A stretch of DNA of 37,888 bases from the NCBI GenBank assembly GCA_016784545.1, contig JADHUM010000003.1, positions 67,983-105,870 of the forward strand, given 5' to 3'. This DNA comes from Candidatus Neomarinimicrobiota bacterium (lineage in GTDB: Bacteria > Fidelibacterota > UBA8477 > JABMPR01). The notes beneath the pieces are model-generated. The model was not told where the DNA came from, searched no databases, and was given only the letters and a program-made list of their open reading frames with translations. The stretch's first letter is position 1. Every line of letters begins with the position of its first letter. Made by a program: the position numbers and the translations under genes. Below are positions 17,880 through 26,216 of this stretch, in pieces.

Positions 17880-19436
17880 ATGGATTTAACAAGAGTAATT
17901 TCATCTTCCGCTGTCCTAGCTACCCTAATGTTCTCTACCACTCTGTTCTCACAAACCCCGGGCTATTTCAAAGATATATTCAGTGATGGTGGCGTCAATT
18001 TAACATCCAATATGTATATGGATGCCATCGAACTATTAGGTCTATCCGTAGAATATTTTGCTACTTCCGATGTAGTCACACAAACAGAGGTCATGATTAG
18101 CGATGAAATGGACACGAACGGTCATCTCCTCTATCCAGACGGTGCTCCGCGCTTTCGAATGATATACACCCATGGGGGTACTGCAGGAAATCATGGATAC
18201 TCATTGGGCGAAATTGGAAGAGACCGAGTGCGAACATTCTATGCAAATGGCGGTAGTTATGCTGGGTCCTGCGCTGGAGCATATATAGCCAGCCTTCATT
18301 ATGAAGAGACCTGGCTTCATCCCCCCTATTATCATATCTGGCCTGGGAGAACACATTCTACTGGAATTCTGGATTCTTACACGGGTCATCATATCCCGGC
18401 AGATTCACCCCTCCTGGACTATTTCGATTTTGGCAACGATTTCTACATCGCAAATGTGAGACACAATGGGGGTTGTTGGGCACGAGAAAATCTTGACTTC
18501 CCTTCTAATACTGAGGTTCTGACAAGATATGATGCACACCAACTCTCGCTTGATATGCATCAGAAGGCCAGTACCTGGGCCTATAAACCAGATACCACCC
18601 AGGGGAGAATAGTTGTTACCGGGTCTCATCCTGAAACCGCCTGGGCCGGAGAAAGGCTCAATATGATGCAAGCCATATTACTATACGCCCTTGATGGAGT
18701 TGGAAATCCGACTGTAAAAGCCAGTCTGGAGAACGGTGAATCCCGGACCATGGATTTGTATGCTGAGGACAGCCTGCCAGCCTATACGCGTATTGGGGAT
18801 AAACAATATCATCACTTCACGATTTCACTGCCACCAGGAACGTCTGACTTAAACATCGAACTGGATGTAGAAGCAGGTTTTGCCTTCAATCTCTATGCAA
18901 ACCCAGGATCGTTTGCCTTCGAAGATAGCGCTCTATATGAAAGCCTGAATGGTGGGACTAATCACATCCTCAATATCTCCCCCGAGGAGTCAGGGCTCTG
19001 GTTTATCGGTGTAGAATGTGCCACGACAGTGGATGATTTCTATTATTCGTATTCAGGACAAACAGAAGTTTTAAATGGCGTCGGCTACGATATTACAGCT
19101 ACCTGGAATACTGTCGGAGTTGATGGACGGATGGCGTCGCCTTCCAGTTTTGCTCTCTACCCCAATTATCCGAATCCATTTAACCCATCTACTTCAATTA
19201 ACTACGAGCTGCCCGATGCTGGTTGGGTCAGCCTAGTGGTTTATGATATGAATGGTCGGGAAACAGCTCGAATCATTGATGAGCCTGCGATAGGGGGTAG
19301 TCATTCTGTGACATGGTTGGCGCAGGATCAATATGGAAAGTCGCTGGAGGCGGGGATATATCTGTATGAGATGAACTTTACAGGCTCCAGGGGTGAACAA
19401 TTCCGTGAAGTCAGGAAGTTCACACTCCTGAAGTAA
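17880..19436 (+). CDS. Secreted class-I glutamine-amidotransferase-like (BPL_N) protein with PPC and sorting domains
   Basis: 518 aa. A signal peptide (about 1-24, ending TTLFSQ) is followed by a BPL_N/GATase1-like domain (about 28-275). The nucleophile elbow is GSYAGSCAGAYIAS with C131, and a downstream GSHPETAW supplies H250 and E252, so a Cys-His-Glu triad is intact. A prepeptidase C-terminal-like beta domain follows (about 300-415), then the sorting domain (YPNYPNPFNPSTSINYELP, GIYLYEM, VRKFTLLK). The family is named for the N-terminal region of eukaryotic biotin-protein ligase; the activity of extracytoplasmic bacterial members is not established to my knowledge. Peptidase or amidase action is inference. 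It follows the beta-helix gene by 64 nt in the same direction, with GGGGG upstream of the start. Confidence 0.82.
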   Translation: MDLTRVISSSAVLATLMFSTTLFSQTPGYFKDIFSDGGVNLTSNMYMDAIELLGLSVEYFATSDVVTQTEVMISDEMDTNGHLLYPDGAPRFRMIYTHGGTAGNHGYSLGEIGRDRVRTFYANGGSYAGSCAGAYIASLHYEETWLHPPYYHIWPGRTHSTGILDSYTGHHIPADSPLLDYFDFGNDFYIANVRHNGGCWARENLDFPSNTEVLTRYDAHQLSLDMHQKASTWAYKPDTTQGRIVVTGSHPETAWAGERLNMMQAILLYALDGVGNPTVKASLENGESRTMDLYAEDSLPAYTRIGDKQYHHFTISLPPGTSDLNIELDVEAGFAFNLYANPGSFAFEDSALYESLNGGTNHILNISPEESGLWFIGVECATTVDDFYYSYSGQTEVLNGVGYDITATWNTVGVDGRMASPSSFALYPNYPNPFNPSTSINYELPDAGWVSLVVYDMNGRETARIIDEPAIGGSHSVTWLAQDQYGKSLEAGIYLYEMNFTGSRGEQFREVRKFTLLK

Positions 19437-19461
19437 TAGCGTTCATTCACGTACTAAGGCC

Positions 19462-19499
19462 CGATCTTATCTGGCAGATCGAGATTGTTTATGTTTTTT
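19462..19499 (+). terminator. Weak terminator candidate after the amidotransferase-like gene
   Basis: CGATCT (19462-19467) pairs with AGATCG (19476-19481) and an imperfect T-rich tract follows (ATGTTTTTTG). The stem is short and the T-run is offset by about 12 nt, so this is only suggestive. Confidence 0.3.
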
Positions 19500-19512
19500 G
19501 ACCCTGATTAAA

Positions 19513-19605
19513 ATGGTGGGGACTGTTGGGGTTAAGGAGTTGAAAGATTCACCTCCTGGGTTTGAGTTGTATCCCAACTCTGCCAATCCCTTCAGCCCTG
19601 CCTAA
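19513..19605 (+). pseudogene. Orphan fragment of a C-terminal sorting domain
   Basis: A frame from ATG 19513 encodes GVKELKDSPPGFELYPNSAN followed by PFSPA and a stop. This matches the opening of the sorting domains elsewhere in the window (PxxFxLxQNYPNPFNPSTTI). The rest of the domain and any protein upstream of it are gone, and the frame differs from the preceding gene. It is best read as the scar of a lost or recombined secreted-protein gene. Confidence 0.6.
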
Positions 19606-19670
19606 ACCAAGAATGCACCATCTGGGGTGGTGCTCATCGCTTAGGGGTAATAAATGATAGAGATACCCGT

Positions 19671-19817
19671 GTGATCTCAGAAAAAGCAGATAAACGATTA
19701 AGAGGGTTGTGTCTCCTGGCCATCATCATTGTGGCCGTGATCCTCCCCAATACATGCTCCTTCGCACAGGATTGTATCTGTGGTGAACCTCAGGCTCAGT
19801 GCGCCTTGGATCAATGA
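19671..19817 (+). CDS. Small secreted-like ORF, hypothetical or gene remnant
   Basis: 48 codons from GTG 19671: a basic start (KADKRLRG), a hydrophobic core (LCLLAIIIVAVIL), a likely signal-peptidase site at SFAQ, and a short Cys-containing tail (DCICGEPQAQCALDQ). The Shine-Dalgarno is poor and the region is full of debris, so this may be the decayed 5' end of a larger secreted protein instead of a working peptide. Confidence 0.3.
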   Translation: MISEKADKRLRGLCLLAIIIVAVILPNTCSFAQDCICGEPQAQCALDQ

Positions 19818-19947
19818 TATTTTTGAAAGTATAAAATGCGTTTACTCCGATGTGGCCATCCTCATCTGGGTTCATACATCCCCGGCTTGTGCCACACGGG
19901 CCGGGGCCTCCTACAGACAAGATTCACTTTCAATGGACCGTTTCACA

Positions 19948-19994
19948 CTTCGACCATCGCCTTGCGGGGCAGGCAAGCTCAGTATGACACTCCT
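19948..19994 (+). repeat. REP-like dispersed repeat, copy A
   Basis: It begins CTTCGAC and ends AAGCTCAGTATGACACTCCT. The 19 bases from AGCTCAG to ACTCCT match copy B at about 22975-22993 at 18 positions. It is intergenic and non-coding. Confidence 0.55.
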
Positions 19995-20012
19995 CATGAT
20001 AATTGAAAATAA

Positions 20013-20079
20013 AAAAGCGTGTCTCCCGTTCCTCGCACCTCGACTCCGCTCGGTGTGACGATTTTGGGGACACGCTTTT
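20013..20079 (-). terminator. Terminator of the nusB/catabolic operon with a repeat in its loop
   Basis: AAAAGCGTGTCTCC (20013-20026) pairs with GGGGACACGCTTTT (20066-20079) with one wobble. On the minus strand the stem is followed by TTTTTTATTTT, so it terminates the leftward operon ending at nusB (stop at 20103). The loop is unusually large (39 nt) and contains a second small hairpin. Confidence 0.8.
20033..20061 (+). repeat. Small palindromic repeat inside the terminator loop
   Basis: TCGCACC at the left pairs outward with GGTGTGACGA at the right (CACC/GGTG, TCG/CGA) around CTCGACTCCGCT. Its GGTGTGAC end resembles the ...ATGAC ends of the REP-like copies at 19948 and 22966. It could be an inserted REP-type unit. 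Confidence 0.4.
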
Positions 20080-20102
20080 GGGTTATTAGCGTTTTAAGCC
20101 AA

Positions 20103-20531
20103 CTAAATCATGGACATTTTGCCTTCTGATATGGCATCATTTAGAATAGCATCCAGGATACCATTCACAAAGCTGCTGCTCTCTTCTGTACTGAACACCT
20201 TGGCGATTTCAATCGCTTCAGAAATTGACACCTTGGGGGGAATATCCTTAAAATAAAAGAATTCAGTAAGGGCCATCCTGAGAATCAATCTATCGATGAG
20301 GGCAATACGGGTCAGGTCCCAGTTTCTGGATTTACTGGAAATCAGCTCATCGAATTCCTGTCGATGGGCCATAATCCCGTTTACCAGATCACGGGCAAAT
20401 TTGAGCAAATCATCAGATAATTCGCTCTTCTCTGCCAGGAGGTTGAAGGTTTGATCCAGGTCGTCGTTTTGTATCTCGTGTGCATAAGAGACCTGCACGA
20501 CAAATTCCCGGGCTCGACGTCTTTCTTGCAT
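20103..20531 (-). CDS. nusB: Transcription antitermination factor NusB
   Basis: 142 aa, the usual size. It begins with the conserved MQERRRAREFVVQVSYAHEI and contains NGIMAHRQEFDELI, WDLTRIALIDRLILRMALTE and the family tail PKVSISEAIEIAKVFSTEES followed by SFVNGILDAI. NusB with NusE (S10) binds boxA RNA in rRNA leaders and supports antitermination. Here it is the last gene of a leftward cluster, 31 nt after a leucine dehydrogenase gene. That is an uncommon partner; nusB is more often near ribE/ribH or thiL. Confidence 0.95.
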   Translation of the reverse strand: MQERRRAREFVVQVSYAHEIQNDDLDQTFNLLAEKSELSDDLLKFARDLVNGIMAHRQEFDELISSKSRNWDLTRIALIDRLILRMALTEFFYFKDIPPKVSISEAIEIAKVFSTEESSSFVNGILDAILNDAISEGKMSMI

Positions 20532-20562
20532 GAACTGAGGCCTGATCCTTTCTACGCGTTAT

Positions 20563-21657
20563 CTATATCTTTGAGAATAGACGTTTGCCTGAACGATGCA
20601 TCTGTTTCAGACGTCCTAGTTTACGGATTCTCTCTTCAGCAAGAGTATCCGCTGCATCCATGGTCGGTATATTTTCATCCTGTGAGCGCTGAAAAATTTC
20701 CTGAAGAATATCATAGATATGATTGACCCGGCCATAAGAACGCTTTTCGTTATAGCCTTCGAATTCGCCATAGACATTGATCACGCCGCCAGAATTGATG
20801 GCATAATCCGGGGCGTATAAGACACCACGGTCGAGGAGAATCTTGCCATGCTTATCATAGTCTGAAAGCACGTTGTTGGCTGCCCCTGCTACAATCTGAC
20901 ATTTCAGGCGATCAATGGTTTCATCATTGACAACAGAACCCAGGGCGCAAGGAGCAAACACATCCATTTCAACATCGTAAATGTCATCTGGAGCCACGGC
21001 GGTCACATTCTTAATTTTGAGCATTTCTTTAACGCGTTCTTCTTTAATATCCGTGACAATTACTTTTGCACCTGCCTGGGAAAGATGCTCAACCAGATAG
21101 ATACCAACATGACCCAGACCCTGTACAGCAATGGTCTTGCCTTCAAGGCTGTCTGATCCCCAGGTTTTATTTGCGGCGGACTTGATGCCCACAAAAGTGC
21201 CATAAGCGGTGAAGGGTGAAGGATCACCTGAACCACCCAGATCTGGACTGAGACCAGCTACATAATCTGTTTCCTCATGGACCCATTCCATCATCTGGGG
21301 CGTGGTGTTAACGTCTTCGGCAGCAACATAACGTCCACCCAGACTGTCCACCAAACGACCAAATGCACGGAAAGCTGCTTCATTACCGATATCTCTCACG
21401 CGACCAATAATCACTGATTTACCGCCACCAAGATTCAATCCTGCCAAAGCGGATTTATACGTCATTCCCTCTGAAAGTCTCAGGACATCCCGAAGGGCAG
21501 CGGCTTCATCATCATAGTTCCAGACGCGACATCCACCCAGTGCTGGACCCAGACTGGTATTATGAATGGCAATGATAGCTTTTAGACCTGTTTCATCATC
21601 CTGGGCAAAAACAACCTGTTCGTGGTGGTTCAATGCTGGTGCATCAAAAAATCCCAT
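20563..21657 (-). CDS. Leucine dehydrogenase (Glu/Leu/Phe/Val dehydrogenase family)
   Basis: 364 aa. NAD-dependent oxidative deamination of branched-chain amino acids to 2-oxo acids. The substrate lysines sit at K68 (GMTYKSALAG) and K80 (LNLGGGKSVI), at the positions found in well-studied leucine dehydrogenases. The ED pair is in AAEDVNTTPQMMEWVHEET, and the Rossmann fold has VQGLGHVGIYL. The start has AAGGAG upstream. It is 30 nt downstream of the acyl-CoA dehydrogenase gene, so co-transcription is likely. The product would supply branched 2-oxo acids, whose CoA esters could feed the neighbouring beta-oxidation-like steps. Phe or Val preference cannot be excluded from sequence alone. Confidence 0.9.
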   Translation of the reverse strand: MGFFDAPALNHHEQVVFAQDDETGLKAIIAIHNTSLGPALGGCRVWNYDDEAAALRDVLRLSEGMTYKSALAGLNLGGGKSVIIGRVRDIGNEAAFRAFGRLVDSLGGRYVAAEDVNTTPQMMEWVHEETDYVAGLSPDLGGSGDPSPFTAYGTFVGIKSAANKTWGSDSLEGKTIAVQGLGHVGIYLVEHLSQAGAKVIVTDIKEERVKEMLKIKNVTAVAPDDIYDVEMDVFAPCALGSVVNDETIDRLKCQIVAGAANNVLSDYDKHGKILLDRGVLYAPDYAINSGGVINVYGEFEGYNEKRSYGRVNHIYDILQEIFQRSQDENIPTMDAADTLAEERIRKLGRLKQMHRSGKRLFSKI

Positions 21658-21687
21658 TTCTCAATTCTCCTTATACAATTTTTTTAA

Positions 21688-22830
21688 TCAATCTGCTAGA
21701 AGATGTCTACTAATGACCAATCTTTGAATTTCATTGGTGCCTTCGTAGATCTGTGTAATCTTCGCGTCACGCATCATGCGCTCCACTTCAAATTCACGGA
21801 TAAATCCATACCCCCCATGAATCTGAACAGCTTCTGTTGCTACATACATGGCCGTATCACCGGCAAACATCTTGGCCATCGAGGCTTTTTCCCCAATGGT
21901 TTTTCCCTGATCCTTTAGCCAGGCTGCTCGATAAACAAGCAGTCTGGTGGCGTCTACACGCGTGGCCATATCGGCCAGCTTAAATCCAATTCCCTGGAAC
22001 ATTCCGATGGGTTTTCCGAACTGTTCGCGCTCTTTAGCGTACTGAATTGATCTTTCCAGGGCACCCTGGGCGATTCCCAAAGCCTGGGCACCAATTCCTA
22101 TGCGCCCCACATCCAGAGTTGCCAGAGCAATGGTGAATCCCTGCCCCTCTTCCCCGATAAGATTTTCTGCAGGAATGCGGCAATTTTCAAAAATAAGTTC
22201 ACTGGTGTCTGATCCACGAATACCCAGCTTATCCTCTTTTTTACCCGTGGTAAAACCTTCCAGCCCCTTCTCTACCACAAAGGCCGAAATACCTTTATAA
22301 CCAGCATCTTTATCTGTTTTTGCAAATACGATGACAAAGTCACAACTGATGCCGCTGGTCACCCAATTTTTTACACCGTTGAGGATATATGAATCTCCAT
22401 CTCTGGTGGCTGTGGTGAGCATGGCCTTGGCGTCTGAACCTGATTGTGGTTCACTAAGGGAATAGGCTCCCAGCTTTTCTCCACTTGATGTGAGGGGTAA
22501 ATATTTATTTTTAAGATATTCGGACCCAAATTTTAAGATCGGATTTGAGAAAAGAGAATTATTGACTGACATAATCACACAGGTTGAGGCATCTACTCTG
22601 GCAATTTCCTCCAGGGTAATGGCATAGCTCAAGGCATCCATTTCAGTACCACCGTAGGTTTCCGGGACCTGCATGCCCATAAACCCTAATTCGCCTAATT
22701 TTTGGATTACTTCAGTTGGAAACTCGGCTTTCTCATCGCGTTCCATGACTCCTGGCTTTATCTCTGCCTCGGCAAAATCACGAATGGTTTCTCGGACCAT
22801 CTTTTGTTCATCTGTTAATTCAAAATTCAT
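21688..22830 (-). CDS. Acyl-CoA dehydrogenase (short/branched-chain or butyryl-CoA type)
   Basis: 380 aa, the standard length of short-chain acyl-CoA dehydrogenases. FAD-dependent alpha,beta-dehydrogenation of acyl-CoA. The family signatures are YSLSEPQSGSDAKAM, the flavin region DFVIVFAKTDKD, RIGIGAQALGIAQGALE, FGKPIGMFQGIGFKLADMAT and the catalytic glutamate in QIYEGTNEIQRLV (E363). A clear AAGGA Shine-Dalgarno precedes the start. It lies between the hydroxyacyl-CoA dehydrogenase and leucine dehydrogenase genes, which fits butyrate/leucine-type catabolism. The exact chain preference is not determined. Confidence 0.93.
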   Translation of the reverse strand: MNFELTDEQKMVRETIRDFAEAEIKPGVMERDEKAEFPTEVIQKLGELGFMGMQVPETYGGTEMDALSYAITLEEIARVDASTCVIMSVNNSLFSNPILKFGSEYLKNKYLPLTSSGEKLGAYSLSEPQSGSDAKAMLTTATRDGDSYILNGVKNWVTSGISCDFVIVFAKTDKDAGYKGISAFVVEKGLEGFTTGKKEDKLGIRGSDTSELIFENCRIPAENLIGEEGQGFTIALATLDVGRIGIGAQALGIAQGALERSIQYAKEREQFGKPIGMFQGIGFKLADMATRVDATRLLVYRAAWLKDQGKTIGEKASMAKMFAGDTAMYVATEAVQIHGGYGFIREFEVERMMRDAKITQIYEGTNEIQRLVISRHLLAD

Positions 22831-22857
22831 GTTTAATCCTTATTCAAGTTTGTCTTG

Positions 22858-22993
22858 CTGCCTGCCCGGCGGAGCTCAACGAGCGTAGACTGGAGCCTGC
22901 CTGCCAAGCCGTAGCATTAATGCGTAGGCTGGTCGAAGTATGACAAACTCTCTCCTACGTGTTATCCTTCGACGAGCTCAGGATGACACTCCT
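22858..22993. repeat. REP-like intergenic repeat cluster, copy B
   Basis: The 184-nt gap between two catabolic genes is filled by GC-rich near-repeats. These are GCCTGCC-type units (22860-22912), a GCCGTAGC..GCGTAGGC inverted pair, GTCGAAGTATGAC (22932-22944) and CCTTCGACGAGCTCAGGATG continuing ACACTCCT (22966-22993). The last part matches copy A near 19976. Such mosaics are typical of dispersed palindromic elements that fold in mRNA between operon genes. Confidence 0.6.
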
Positions 22994-23014
22994 GGCATAC
23001 CACTATGAGATTTA

Positions 23015-23863
23015 CTAATATTCATAAAAGCCACACCCCGTTTTACGTCCGAGGTTTCCAGCTGCGACCATACGTTTCAGAAGTGGACAGGGACGATATT
23101 TCGGATCTCCCAGACCTTCATGGAGTACTTCCAGAATGGACAGACAGACATCCAGACCAATGAGATCTGCCAGGGTGAGGGGACCCATGGGATGGGCCAG
23201 CCCAAGATGCATAATTTCATCAATGGCTTCTTTGGTGGCCACGCCTTCCATGAGGGCAAAAACAGCTTCATTGATCATGGGCATGATGATTCGATTTGCT
23301 ACAAAGCCAGGATAGTCATTGGCTTCAACTGGGGTTTTTCCCAATGCATTACAGAGTGCCACTGTTTCAGCAACCGTTTCATCACTACAGACATGGCCAC
23401 GAATGATTTCCACCAGTTTCATCACAGGAACTGGATTCATAAAATGCATGCCAATCACCTTCTCTGGACGTGACGTCTGAGCTGCAATTTCTGTGATGGA
23501 TATGGATGAAGTGTTTGAACTAAGAATCACACCCGGTTTTAGGATATCATCCAGATCCTTGAATAATTTAAATTTGATATCTCTGTTCTCTGTGGCAGCC
23601 TCCACCACAAAATCGCAATCCTTCACATCCAATAGATCTGTTGTCGTTTTCAGGTGTTGGAGGGTGGCTGTTTTATCAGTTTCTGAAATTTTCTCTTTTT
23701 TAACCTGGCGGTCCAGATTTTTTGTAATAGTAGCTATTCCCTTTTCAAGGAATGCTTGTTGAATATCCATAAGGATGACTTCATAACCGGACTGCGCAAA
23801 AACATGGGCAATCCCATTTCCCATGGTTCCAGAGCCAATGACACCAATGATGCGAATACTCAT
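23015..23863 (-). CDS. 3-hydroxybutyryl-CoA dehydrogenase
   Basis: 282 aa from ATG 23863. An upstream in-frame start at 23965 is rejected because it would overlap the thiolase gene, and AAGGGGA lies just before 23863. The protein has an N-terminal NAD-binding fold ([19 protein letters not shown]), the active-site region [19 protein letters not shown], and the C-terminal domain ending in [20 protein letters not shown] and [11 protein letters not shown]. It oxidises (S)-3-hydroxyacyl-CoA to 3-oxoacyl-CoA, or the reverse in butyrate synthesis. It is 10 nt downstream of the thiolase gene. Orthologues are called hbd, paaH or fadB-like. Confidence 0.95.
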   Translation of the reverse strand: MSIRIIGVIGSGTMGNGIAHVFAQSGYEVILMDIQQAFLEKGIATITKNLDRQVKKEKISETDKTATLQHLKTTTDLLDVKDCDFVVEAATENRDIKFKLFKDLDDILKPGVILSSNTSSISITEIAAQTSRPEKVIGMHFMNPVPVMKLVEIIRGHVCSDETVAETVALCNALGKTPVEANDYPGFVANRIIMPMINEAVFALMEGVATKEAIDEIMHLGLAHPMGPLTLADLIGLDVCLSILEVLHEGLGDPKYRPCPLLKRMVAAGNLGRKTGCGFYEY

Positions 23864-23873
23864 ATTATTCCCC

Positions 23874-25070
23874 TTAAATACGTTCCACAATAAGCGCTGA
23901 TGCTTCCCCACCACCAATACACAGGGTAGCCAAACCAAAATGGGCTTCCCGGGCTTCCATGGCATGCAGCAGGGTGGTCAGAATTCTGGCTCCCGATGCG
24001 CCAATAGGATGGCCCAGGGACACGGCGCCACCATTGACATTCACCTTGGTGTGAGGAATATTGAGCTCATCCATGGCAACCATGGTCACCACGGAGAAGG
24101 CTTCATTGATTTCGAAAAGATCGATTTCTCCCAACGTCATCCCAGCTCTTTTAAGAACATTGTTAATGGCTTTTACCGGGGCTGTGGTGAACCATTCGGG
24201 AGCGTGGGCCGCTGATGCCTGGGCAACGATACGGGCCATGGGTTTTAATCCACGTTTTTCGGCCTCACCTTCGCGCATTAGGACCAGTGCTGCAGCGCCA
24301 TCGTTTATCTTGGATGCATTGGCAGCTGTAATGGTACCATCTTTTTGAAAGGCGGGTCGAAGCTTTAGCATTTTCTCAAAATTGCCACGACCAGGCTCTT
24401 CGTCCGTATCAAACAACACTGGATCACCCTTACGCTGAGGAATCTCAACCGGGGTTAGCTCATTGTCAAATGCACCTGATTTTTGTGCTGCTTGTGCGCG
24501 GAGATAGCTTTCTTTCGCAAATGCATCTTGAGCTTCACGGGTATAGTTGTACTCTTTGGCACATAATTCACCGCTGAGACCCATGTGAATACTATCATAG
24601 GCATTTTGTAATCCATCACGGAGAATCCCATCCACCATGGCACCGTCGCCTAATCTTTGACCATTGCGGGCGCCGGGGAGATAGTATGGCACGTTAGACA
24701 TACTCTCCATTCCTCCAGCGACAACGATGTTTGCATTCCCAACTTCTATGGCTTGAGCTGCCAGCATGACGGCTTTAAGACCTGAGCCACACACTTTATT
24801 AATAGTCAGACATTCTGTGGTATCGGGTAATCCAGCATATAGGGCCGCCTGTCTGGCAGGAGCCTGTCCCACATTGGCTGGGAGCACATTGCCCATGATA
24901 ACTTCATTGACATCTTCAGGTAAAATTTGACCACTCTCCAGAGCAGCCATAATGGCTGTGGCGCCAAGTTGTGGGGCAGTGATAGAAGATAGACCACCCT
25001 GAAAAGCACCGACGGGGGTTCGCTTTGCACTCACAATAGCAACTTTACGTATGGCTCTAACTCTGCTCAT
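23874..25070 (-). CDS. Acetyl-CoA C-acetyltransferase (thiolase)
   Basis: 398 aa. All thiolase active residues are present: nucleophile C94 in [12 protein letters not shown]354 in [12 protein letters not shown] and C384 in [11 protein letters not shown], plus the CoA-loop motif [18 protein letters not shown]. It condenses or cleaves 3-oxoacyl-CoA with CoA. The start has AAAAGGAATTATC before ATG. It is followed after 10 nt by the hydroxybutyryl-CoA dehydrogenase gene. The two-step neighbourhood suggests a reversible C4 or branched acyl-CoA pathway. The preceding gap to phoH (174 nt) holds two inverted repeats, implying its own regulated promoter. Confidence 0.95.
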   Translation of the reverse strand: MSRVRAIRKVAIVSAKRTPVGAFQGGLSSITAPQLGATAIMAALESGQILPEDVNEVIMGNVLPANVGQAPARQAALYAGLPDTTECLTINKVCGSGLKAVMLAAQAIEVGNANIVVAGGMESMSNVPYYLPGARNGQRLGDGAMVDGILRDGLQNAYDSIHMGLSGELCAKEYNYTREAQDAFAKESYLRAQAAQKSGAFDNELTPVEIPQRKGDPVLFDTDEEPGRGNFEKMLKLRPAFQKDGTITAANASKINDGAAALVLMREGEAEKRGLKPMARIVAQASAAHAPEWFTTAPVKAINNVLKRAGMTLGEIDLFEINEAFSVVTMVAMDELNIPHTKVNVNGGAVSLGHPIGASGARILTTLLHAMEAREAHFGLATLCIGGGEASALIVERI

Positions 25071-25138
25071 GATAATTCCTTTTGTAATTTTCTCAAACCT
25101 GGGACTGCTACAACTTTATACATTTCTTGCGAATCCAA

Positions 25139-25184
25139 CCTGTGGTTCAAATTTCACAGGACGCAAATTGTTTTGTCATAACAA
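25139..25184 (-). promoter_or_regulatory. Two candidate operators upstream of the thiolase gene
   Basis: CCTGTG-N10-CACAGG (25139-25160) is a perfect interrupted palindrome, and TTGTT-N7-AACAA (25168-25184) is a second one. On the minus strand both lie 70-115 nt before the thiolase ATG, with a possible -10 (TATAAA) between them and the start. TetR- or GntR-type acyl-CoA/fatty-acid regulators bind palindromes of this size, but the actual binder is unknown. Confidence 0.4.
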
Positions 25185-25244
25185 AGGTCAAAAATCGTTC
25201 CAAACCTGAATATCCTCGCAAGGATGAATTTTAGATCTTATAGA

Positions 25245-26216
25245 TCAGGACTCTTTCGGTTGTTCATAGGCCCGAATGATGCGTCTGACCAATTTGTGTC
25301 TCACAATATCACCTTCATCAAATTCGACAAATTCGATACCTTCAACTTCTTTTAGGATTCTTACGGCTTGGAGTAAACCAGATTCCTCATGCTTGGGAAG
25401 GTCGATCTGAGTGGGATCACCAGTAATAATAATTTTAGAATTCACACCCATTCGCGTCAGAAACATTTTCATTTGCATGTGTGTAGTATTTTGAGCTTCA
25501 TCCAGGATAATAAAAGCATGATCCAGTGTTCTTCCGCGCATATAGGCGAGGGGAACAATCTCAATGGTTTTTTGATCCATGAGGATGCGTACTTTGTCAT
25601 GGGGCATCATGTCAAAAAGTGCATCGTAAAGTGGTGCCAGATAGGGGTCAACCTTTTCCCGCAAATCGCCGGGTAAAAAGCCTAAACGCTCACCTGCTTC
25701 CACAGCGGGACGGGTGAGAATAATCTTTTTAACTTCTCTATTTTTAAGGGCAGAAACGGCAAAGGCCACCGCCATATATGTCTTACCGGTTCCAGCCGGG
25801 CCCAACCCGAATACCATGTCATTTGAAGTGGCTGCAGCGAAATATCTTTCCTGACCAGGTGTACGTGGTTTGATCACTTCTGAGCGAGTGAAGAGGACGA
25901 CAGAATCAAGACCAGACTCACCAAGGGTGGATTTACCCGACTGGCTGAGACGAATAATGGTGAGTACATCGTCTTTATCTATAAATTTTTTACGATTCAA
26001 GACAGCAATCATTTCACCCACAATATTTTCAACCAGTGCAAGCTTGGATTCGTCTCCGCGAACTATGAGTTCATCACCTCGGACATAGAGGGCGACTTCC
26101 AGATGATTTTCAATCAATTTTAGGTTGGTGTCATTGGCGCCGAGTAATTCAACAGGGTTAACCCCCCTGATTGGAAGGCGTTTTTCAGCAGCAGATTTCG
26201 CAGTTGTCAAACCCAT
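25245..26216 (-). CDS. PhoH-like ATPase (YbeZ family)
   Basis: 323 aa. It has an N-terminal KH-like region (about 25-95), then the PhoH ATPase core with Walker A GPAGTGKT (139-146), Walker B IILDEAQNTTHMQMKMFLTR and the sensor motif KIIITGDPTQIDL. The usual AFAVSALKNREVKKIILTRP and EAGERLGFLPGDLREKVDPY blocks are present. PhoH/YbeZ proteins are RNA-linked ATPases that often act with the endoribonuclease YbeY, but no ybeY is visible next door. The Shine-Dalgarno is weak. Confidence 0.95.
   Translation of the reverse strand: MGLTTAKSAAEKRLPIRGVNPVELLGANDTNLKLIENHLEVALYVRGDELIVRGDESKLALVENIVGEMIAVLNRKKFIDKDDVLTIIRLSQSGKSTLGESGLDSVVLFTRSEVIKPRTPGQERYFAAATSNDMVFGLGPAGTGKTYMAVAFAVSALKNREVKKIILTRPAVEAGERLGFLPGDLREKVDPYLAPLYDALFDMMPHDKVRILMDQKTIEIVPLAYMRGRTLDHAFIILDEAQNTTHMQMKMFLTRMGVNSKIIITGDPTQIDLPKHEESGLLQAVRILKEVEGIEFVEFDEGDIVRHKLVRRIIRAYEQPKES

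Noticed and set aside
19780-20058. A 92-codon plus-strand ORF between the amidotransferase-like gene and nusB
   Set aside because: It runs through REP-like repeats and half of a terminator, has low-complexity composition and no recognisable domain.
23864-23965. Earlier start of the 3-hydroxybutyryl-CoA dehydrogenase
   Set aside because: It overlaps the thiolase coding region, adds residues unlike the family, and the Shine-Dalgarno lies at 23863.
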